Assembly (NCBI RefSeq): GCF_024323335.1
Contig: NC_066580.1
Span: 257,276,977-257,340,976, forward strand
Length of the DNA stretch: 64,000 nt
Direction of reading: 5' to 3'
From: Lathyrus oleraceus
Taxonomy: Eukaryota; Streptophyta; Magnoliopsida; Fabales; Fabaceae
Part shown: piece after piece, positions 57,972 to 64,000 of the stretch
Layout: each line of letters starts with the position of its first letter
How positions within the stretch are numbered: position 1 is the stretch's first letter
Program-made: the position numbers and the translations under genes
The notes under the pieces: generated by a model
Database searches by the model: none
The model's input: the letters and a program-made list of their open reading frames with translations, nothing else
Told to the model about the DNA's origin: nothing

Positions 57972-57982
57972 ACAGGGGCAGC
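57972..57982 (+). promoter_or_regulatory. Polypurine tract, element D
   Basis: ACAGGGGCAGC directly before the 3' LTR. Confidence 0.8.
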
Positions 57983-59973
57983 TGTCATACCCCAAAAATT
58001 ACCCATCATTTTTCCTAAAAAAAAAAAAAAAAAAAAAAACAAAAAAAAACGAAAAAAAAAAAAAAAAAAAAAAAAAGAAAAAAAAAATTTAATTAATTAA
58101 TTAATTAAATAATTAAAATAAATAAATAAATAAAATATAACAAATTATTTTGGACTTGGGTCTCCCTCATTCCAAGCCCATTACCCACAAAATTAGTCTA
58201 TAAATACTGAAGTTTCAGTAGAGGAAAAGGACGGGGAGTTAGACTTAGAGTTTACACTAGGAGATTCACTGGAGAAAGAAGGAAGAGAAGCAAAACACTC
58301 TGAGGTTTCCTTGGAACAAAACCTTGAGGAAAAAGAAAGAGAGAGAACAGAGAAGGACGGATAGAAACTTTGGCATAGGAACCCTGCCAACCCGGAGAAT
58401 TCAGAATAAAGAAACCCTGAAGGCAGCTCATCCGCCCCGAAGCCATCGCCGCCCAATTCCCGCCGCCTAACTCATTCCGATACCACAAGTGGTCAATCCC
58501 TTCAACCTTGAATTGGCAAACAGGTTTGCGTATCTCTATTGTTTATACTTTCAATTGGCCATATCTACACATATAATGCATCATGATTAAATGTTGATAT
58601 ATAATTTGCTTTCGTATGTGAATTTAAATATGCCTGAATACCCTGAATGTTTGACCATGTTGTTCCTGTGATAAAATGCCATAAAGTTCAAGGTTCCTAA
58701 CATGGGGCTGTTTTTCTCAAAATTCAAAATCCGTGGCCGTTCGCCTGGCCTTCGCTAGGCGAGGCAGAGGCGAACGAGACAGTACCTGATTTTTCTAGTC
58801 TGTTTTTTTTTAATGTTTTTATCATAGCCATGCATTATTCATCCTATCCTATTTACTGTTGCGATATTTTTCCGGTGTAATCTTCGATTGCACCCTGATT
58901 TGGTATTCTGACATGTTTCTTTTTGAGCTTCGAAAAGGTTCACATATCCCAGGAAAAGGTTATTGGCTAGGTATTCCACTTTATTTGTGGGATACCCTTG
59001 TGGAGTTTTCACCCTAAATTACCTAATTAATTTTAATGTATTAATTTTAATGTATTAATTTTAATGTATTAATTTTAATGTGGGAGAATTCCTCCTAATC
59101 ACCTAATTAATTGTAAAACTTTGCCTTTGAATAAGTGATCTTGGACCTCTCTTTGTTGCCTTACGATTACGATATTACGGTCATGTCCCGCGAATGTGGG
59201 GATACCCTTAGCAAAGACCCTTCGGTTAAATCATCATAAAATAAATTATAGTCCCTCGGATGTTGCCTTCAAATATACAACTTTGTCCCTCGATGACCCT
59301 CCGATGTTGCCTACGATTAAATGATGATAGTCCCTTCGAATGCTAAGGTATCCTCATAACTGTTGCCTTCAATGACCAATCGATGACCCTACGATGACCC
59401 TTTTACATCCAAAGGATAAAACTACTTATTTCTCAATAATAAGGACAGTTTTACCCTCATAAGGATAGGAAATGCCCGTAAAGACCTTGGGTCGGTATAA
59501 CTCTTAATTGCTGGCTCACAACTTAAAACACTTTTTCGCACCTCACACCTTTCAAAATACCTTTAGAAAATCACCACTTGGTATACATTCATACTAGAAT
59601 CATTACCGAGTTATATTTTTCTAAACAATTTTCAAAACTAAACGAGATAACCACTTTGTATACATTCATACAAGAATCATTACAAAGTTAAATTCTATTT
59701 TCAAAACAATTTTCCAAACAATTCACAAACACTTTTTTTTAGACAAAAATAATATAAGTGATCGAGCAATTAAGAGCCCATGGATAACCATGGATACAAA
59801 GGGTGCTAACACCTTCCCTTTGTATAATGTACCTCCCGAACCCAAAATCTAAATTAAGGTCTTTCCTGTTCTTTTCCACCTTTCCTTATTGGATAAAAGA
59901 AAAGTCGGTGGCGACTCTTGCTAACCGCGACATTGCGATTAAAACCACAAAAAGTCCAGTTCACCGTATGACA
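57983..59973 (+). repeat. Element D 3' LTR
   Basis: 1991 bp, nearly identical to 48316-50301; it ends CCGTATGACA and is followed by TGGGT. The A-tract region (58016-58088) is the only part that differs much. Confidence 0.95.
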
Positions 59974-59978
59974 TGGGT
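59974..59978. repeat. Target-site duplication of element D, right copy
   Basis: TGGGT, matching 48311-48315. Confidence 0.95.
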
Positions 59979-60756
59979 TATTCCACCGAGTGGAGTGCTT
60001 GTTGAGGTTATTCACCTCCCCTCCTTTTAGCAGAGTAGTGCTCTTTCCTCTTCAGCAGATGTGTCCTCTCTAGAAGGTTCGGTATTTGGTGGTTGATCCC
60101 CAGTATTCCTTCGTTTCCTCGGATAAATCCCTAGTAGAGTTGTTGGTGTGATGGATTTTATCTGTGATGATTTATCCCCTGCAGAGATATTGCTGTTTCC
60201 TGGTATCTCTGATCCCCGACAGATTGGATATTCTCCAGTGATCCTGGCTCCTTCTCTTGAGATGTAGTACCGGGTGGTTGATTCCTGGACCTGTGTGTGT
60301 TAGATATGTCTATTTGTCAGCATTCATCAAACATAAATCACGCGTATACATGCATAATTATAACATTCAGATATTCATGTTGCATTCTTTGCCATATACT
60401 ATTGTTTGTTATCCTCTGCTAGTTAGTAATACATTTCCCAAGCAGATGTCGGTGTTTGATCCCTCAATATAGAGTCAGCCCCTTTAAGCAGAAAGTGTTT
60501 ATCTTTCCTGCCATTTCCCCACTGAGTTATGTCCTCGTGGACGACGGTTGTTCCTGCATCCTCCCAACACATATATTGGGATGGGTTCCCCTATTGAGTT
60601 ATATCCTCATTAGGATGAGTCTCGGTTCAGTTTGCCTTTTTGGTTTGATCCTAAATTGGCCTTTTGTGACTGTCTTTGGTGTTTCCCTGTGGTAAATGAA
60701 TAATTGCTCAGTAATCAATAATTATTCACCTTATCCTCAGCGGAGTTTGTGGTTTT

Positions 60757-61535
60757 CTACCCTTATACCGGTAGTTGTAAACCCTATTTTTTCCCCCTTT
60801 TGCAGAGTTAACCATTGTTGTTCAACCTAGTTGATGACGGTTACTCTTCCGTGGTTTTCTATCCAGTATCCGGTAGATGTAATCCCCTCTTTGACGGTTA
60901 TCATTATCCAATATTCGGTATTTATATTCCCTCCTTCTTTCGGATAATTGCTCTGATTAAGCAATTTTATCCCCAGCGGGTCCTCTTTCATTTACCGTTT
61001 GCCGGTGATGTTTGTTGCTCCCCTTGTTTGGTCATCATTATATACCTAGTTTTGGTATCCCGATGCCTTTCTCTGTCGGTCGATTTATTATTTATTAACC
61101 CAATAACAGGTTGTGGATAATCTTCCATGCGAGTATATTATCTACGTTCCGACGGTAATAGATAATATATCTCATGCACTCTTTGGTCGAAGCCTTTTGT
61201 TCTTCCCCAGTCGAGTAAGATTCGTATCCCTGTTTTGGAATCAAATGTCCATCCCATAATCGAGTTTGCGTTCTGCTCTATTATATGCCCAGTAACCGGT
61301 ATCCCTGGTGTTCCTTCTTTCTGCTCCCTATTATGACTTTGGTCCCCTGTGGAGTCAGATTTTCCTGAGTTGAGATATACCTTTTAGGTCTTCCTCAGAT
61401 GATTTGGTTGATTGATATCTCTCACCCTTATACCGGTCTTAGATATTCATTCTTCCCGAGCTTGTTGTTCTCTCACCCTTATACCAGTGATCAGATCACA
61501 TGTCTCATTGAGCTTGTTACCCAGTAATCGGTAAC
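60757..61535 (+). repeat. 8-nt-loop hairpins, element C 3' UTR
   Basis: Besides the two named in the 3' UTR entry, weaker ones occur around 'ctatccagtatccggtag' (about 60868) and 'ttatccaatattcggtat' (about 60903). The arms differ while pairing is kept or nearly kept. Confidence 0.7.
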
Positions 61536-61977
61536 ACCTCATCCCGCTGCTTCCCCAGGAGAGTCTTTTTAGACATCCCCAGTGAAGTATCTGTTGTGGA
61601 TCGCCTTTTGCTGTGTTGGCATATTCCCCAATACATGCATCTTTGAGTCAGCTCGAGTCTTTCCAATGGATTTATTCCCTTTGGAAACTCTTTTCCCCGG
61701 CTTTGAGTCGTGGCCTGCTCACGCGTTTTCATCCCTTTACTCCCCGGTAGAGTCCCTTCCCCATGGAGTGGATAACTCATAGGGATTATCAAATTCCTTC
61801 TGATCTTTTCTTCTTTGTGGACACATATCCCCACAGAGTTTGTTTGTTTTGCATACATACATTTGCATTATGAGGTCTCTTAGTGCCCAAAATTTGTCTC
61901 TTTGTTATTATTTAAGCCCATTCTACCTCGTTGAGACGAAGATTTTAACCTTCACTTCTCTGGCTAGAATGACCTTA

Positions 61978-61989
61978 AATAGGGGCATC
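61978..61989 (+). promoter_or_regulatory. Polypurine tract, element C
   Basis: AATAGGGGCATC before the LTR start TGTAAGACCCT. Confidence 0.8.
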
Positions 61990-64000
61990 TGTAAGACCCT
62001 AATTTTGTCCCTAAGATCCCTCATGGCATCATAACATTGCATTGCATAGCCTCAAGGATCATTGAGCATCTTGACTCCCTTTCGCTTTGGGTAGGGATCT
62101 CTTGTGAGTGCTTTGAGATCACCAAGCATGCTTGAATTGTATATCTTTGCTTTTATTGTTTACTAACCAAAAGCACAAAAATATGTCACTAACATCTTTT
62201 GTTTGTAGCTTAAGCAATCACCAGGTCAAGAGCTTCAAGAAGATCCTTTGTGCAAAAGATGAGATATTTTCTTGGGATGAGGATCACATGATTATTATAA
62301 GGAGCTTACATGAGCTAGGGTTTCATTTTGAAGCAATTTCACCAAGTGGTAGAGGCTCAAGTTAATAAAGACATTTCATGGTCATCTGAGGACCAAAAGT
62401 CAACTATGCAGTCAACTGAGGGCTATGAGGTGGGGAAATGAGTTGAGACACCTCAATCATATTCAAATGGGGTCTATTCGTCATTCTAAACATCCATCTT
62501 GAAGATTCAAAGGTCATGGCAAAAGTTACTAAAAATGGAAAATGACCTATAATTCAAAGTTTCCAAATTTGGCAAGTTTTAGTCCACATTCAACTTGACT
62601 TGTCAATGTTAAAGAAGTTTCAAATGGATTTTTGGTGAACATGAAAGTTGTAGATCTTTGTCTCCCCTTTCCAAAAAGTCCTAATTCATGTCCATATGAT
62701 TTCTCTTGAGTGAATTCCAATCATAACATGAGGAGGTGCACGTGTATTATGGAAAGGAGAGCTTAATTTGCATTTTGGAAAGTTGCTTCATATCTCACTA
62801 ATCATGATTAACCAATGGAAAATAGGATTAGCATTGTCATTAGCAAGGGATATAAATACCAAAACCCTAATCATAACTGCCATAACATAACTTTTCAGAT
62901 CAAAATTCAAGAACTCTCCAAAAATTCTCTCTCTTCAATTTGCATTTTTCTTCACACAAGCCTCAAATATTATTGGATATTCTTGATCCTCATGCTTCAC
63001 TGATCAAGAATCATCATTCATTTGGTGCAATTCATCAAGAATTCAAGCAGTTCAAGAGCATTATCAAGTGGATCGGATTTGGAAATTGAGGTGGATTCAA
63101 GAAGTTTCAACCATTCATTTTTGCTCAAAGCTTCAAAGGAAGTGTAGAGGAAGTGATCTGGAGCTGTAGAGCTTGGGAGAACACGATTTCAGAGAGCTTC
63201 ACTTCAAGGTGAGGCAATTTTCGATCTCTCCTTTTGCTGTTTTTAGGTTGTAGACTTGTAGATCTCGTTGAGTAGAGCATGTACATATGTTTAGAATTGA
63301 ATTTGGCTGAGTATTGAGGATTTGGTGTGAACTGAAAGTTTGGATCTAGAAAATGTTTCGCTTCGATCTGAAGAATCTATGAGGAATTAGGAGAAATTGA
63401 TGTGAGATTTGGAACCAGCATTAAAAATTGAGTGGAATGATATAGGCCTTGTGGAATTCTGGAAATTTTCACGGCGGCGCCACCGTGAGGCTTGCTGGAG
63501 AAGACGACCGGAGTTGTAGCTCCGACGTCTGCATGTTTAGGGTTTTGTGCTGACTGTGAGCAATGTGTGCCTTGCGTGTGAGATTGGTTGGATGAGCGCG
63601 TTTTGACTGAGCCACACGTGTGTTTGACTGCTGATTGTGCATGCTGAGTGGATTAATGAAACGCAGCGTTTCATTAATTCAAACCTGGACCATTGATCTT
63701 GATGCGCGCCATATCTGATGGTTGTGGTTATTTCTGAGTTTATTTGAATTAATTCTTTTCCCTCCATTTTCATGCATTATCCAGTTATTTTAGTCATTTT
63801 AGAAAATTCATAAAAATTCCAAAAATGATCCAAATGAGTCCCAATTTTTTTTCATAGATTTGTACTGATGTCTACCTTTTTATGATGTTAATTTCATGAA
63901 TTGTTGATGTCTGGATTTGTATTTGTGAATTTTTGAATGAACATTGTGCTAATTTGATCTATTGCATTCAATGCATTGTGAAATCCTCATCTTTGAGCCA
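61990..64000 (+). repeat. Element C 3' LTR (cut by window end)
   Basis: Collinear with the 5' LTR from 33614, with scattered substitutions. It lacks 264 bp corresponding to 34325-34588 (junction at 62700/62701). TATA box TATAAATA at 62851. The GC-rich hairpin near 63515 is weakened. It runs off the right edge before the U5 region. Confidence 0.9.

Larger units (their letters stand above)
54618..57982 (+). other. Element D 3' UTR
   Basis: 3.4 kb with no coding that I can support. It starts with four post-pol hairpins (54628-54796), then about 1 kb of mixed text with CCCCAG words, a repeat of about 45-50 bp of the 'cagatacgatctagcgtacgatcc' kind (about 55860-56110), the 64-bp array (56121-57336) and more single hairpins (57337-57800). 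Confidence 0.85.
48316..59973 (+). mobile_element. Element D: young, internally deleted (non-autonomous) Ogre-like element
   Basis: 11.66 kb, LTRs of 1986 and 1991 bp, duplication TGGGT. Outside the A-tract I count three substitutions and two single-base indels between the LTRs (about 0.15 %), which means tens of thousands of years at the usual rate. ORF1 is intact. Capsid, protease, RT core, archaeal RNase H, integrase zinc region and first catalytic Asp are deleted. It keeps both LTRs, primer-binding site, polypurine tract and a 3.4 kb hairpin-rich 3' UTR. Mobilisation must have used enzymes from another element. Confidence 0.93.
59979..61989 (+). other. Element C 3' UTR, part 2
   Basis: 2.0 kb non-coding, parallel to 26000-28478 of element A. 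Many CCCCAGNNGAG-like words. 8-nt-loop hairpins CTACC-CTTATACC-GGTAG (60757-60774) and GTTACC-CAGTAATC-GGTAAC (61516-61535). Ends with the polypurine tract AATAGGGGCATC (61978-61989). Confidence 0.85.
33614..64000 (+). mobile_element. Element C: Ogre-like retrotransposon with nearly open coding regions, interrupted by D
   Basis: Parts 33614-48315 and 59974-64000, running off the right edge; D is inserted in its 3' UTR. Visible C sequence is about 18.7 kb, and a full copy would exceed 21 kb if its 3' LTR matches the 5' one. ORF1 is intact; gag-pro has two in-frame stops and pol has one. The LTR start AATAAGACCCC has lost the usual TG (3' LTR: TGTAAGACCCT). Confidence 0.88.

Overview
The window is plant repeat DNA. 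I could support no host gene, tRNA, rRNA or small-RNA gene. It is a nest of large Ty3/gypsy LTR retrotransposons of the Tat/Ogre lineage. The diagnostic traits are an extra ORF1 upstream of gag, an intron between gag-pro and pol, a second (archaeal-type) RNase H between RNase H and integrase, a TGGCGACTCTGCTGGGGA primer-binding site, 2-5 kb LTRs and a long repetitive 3' UTR. This composition, with element sizes of about 11-30 kb, fits a large legume genome, probably tribe Fabeae (pea, vetch, Lathyrus). That assignment is inference; nothing in the window names the species.

Layout. 1-2708: minus-strand LTR of an Ogre-like element that continues off the left edge, inserted into element A. 2709-33151: element A (plus strand, old, many stops and frameshifts), with gag-pro, pol and a 4.7 kb 3' LTR; its 5' part is missing. 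6462-23621: element B, complete and 17.16 kb, inserted in the archaeal-RNase-H codons of A with a 5 bp duplication CCCGG. 33152-33613: unassigned. 33614-64000: element C (plus), with a 5' LTR of about 4.8 kb, intact ORF1, near-intact gag-pro-pol and a 3' LTR running off the right edge. 48316-59973: element D, 11.66 kb, inserted in the 3' UTR of C with a 5 bp duplication TGGGT. D is a deletion derivative: most of gag, all of protease, the RT core, archaeal RNase H and half of integrase are gone. Yet its LTRs differ by only about 3 substitutions and its ORF1 is intact, so it moved recently using proteins made elsewhere.

How the parts work together. In each element the LTR supplies promoter and polyadenylation signals. 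ORF1 encodes a conserved protein of unknown function, gag the capsid, and pro-RT-RH-aRH-INT the enzymes. In C the splice sites keep frame: the gag-pro stop TAA lies inside the 5' splice site G|TAAT, so splicing removes the stop and fuses gag-pro to pol.

The most unusual signal is in the non-coding parts. All four plus-strand elements carry families of short hairpins whose stems differ in sequence but remain complementary. They occur (i) just after the pol stop, as a GAAA-loop hairpin inside an outer stem; (ii) as arrays in the 3' UTR with a fixed 7-nt or 8-nt loop, including a 64-bp tandem array in D with two hairpins per unit; and (iii) near the LTR 3' end, as a 6-bp stem followed by GGTGCTAACACC. 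The compensatory changes suggest selection on structure, or a dimeric protein site, rather than on sequence.
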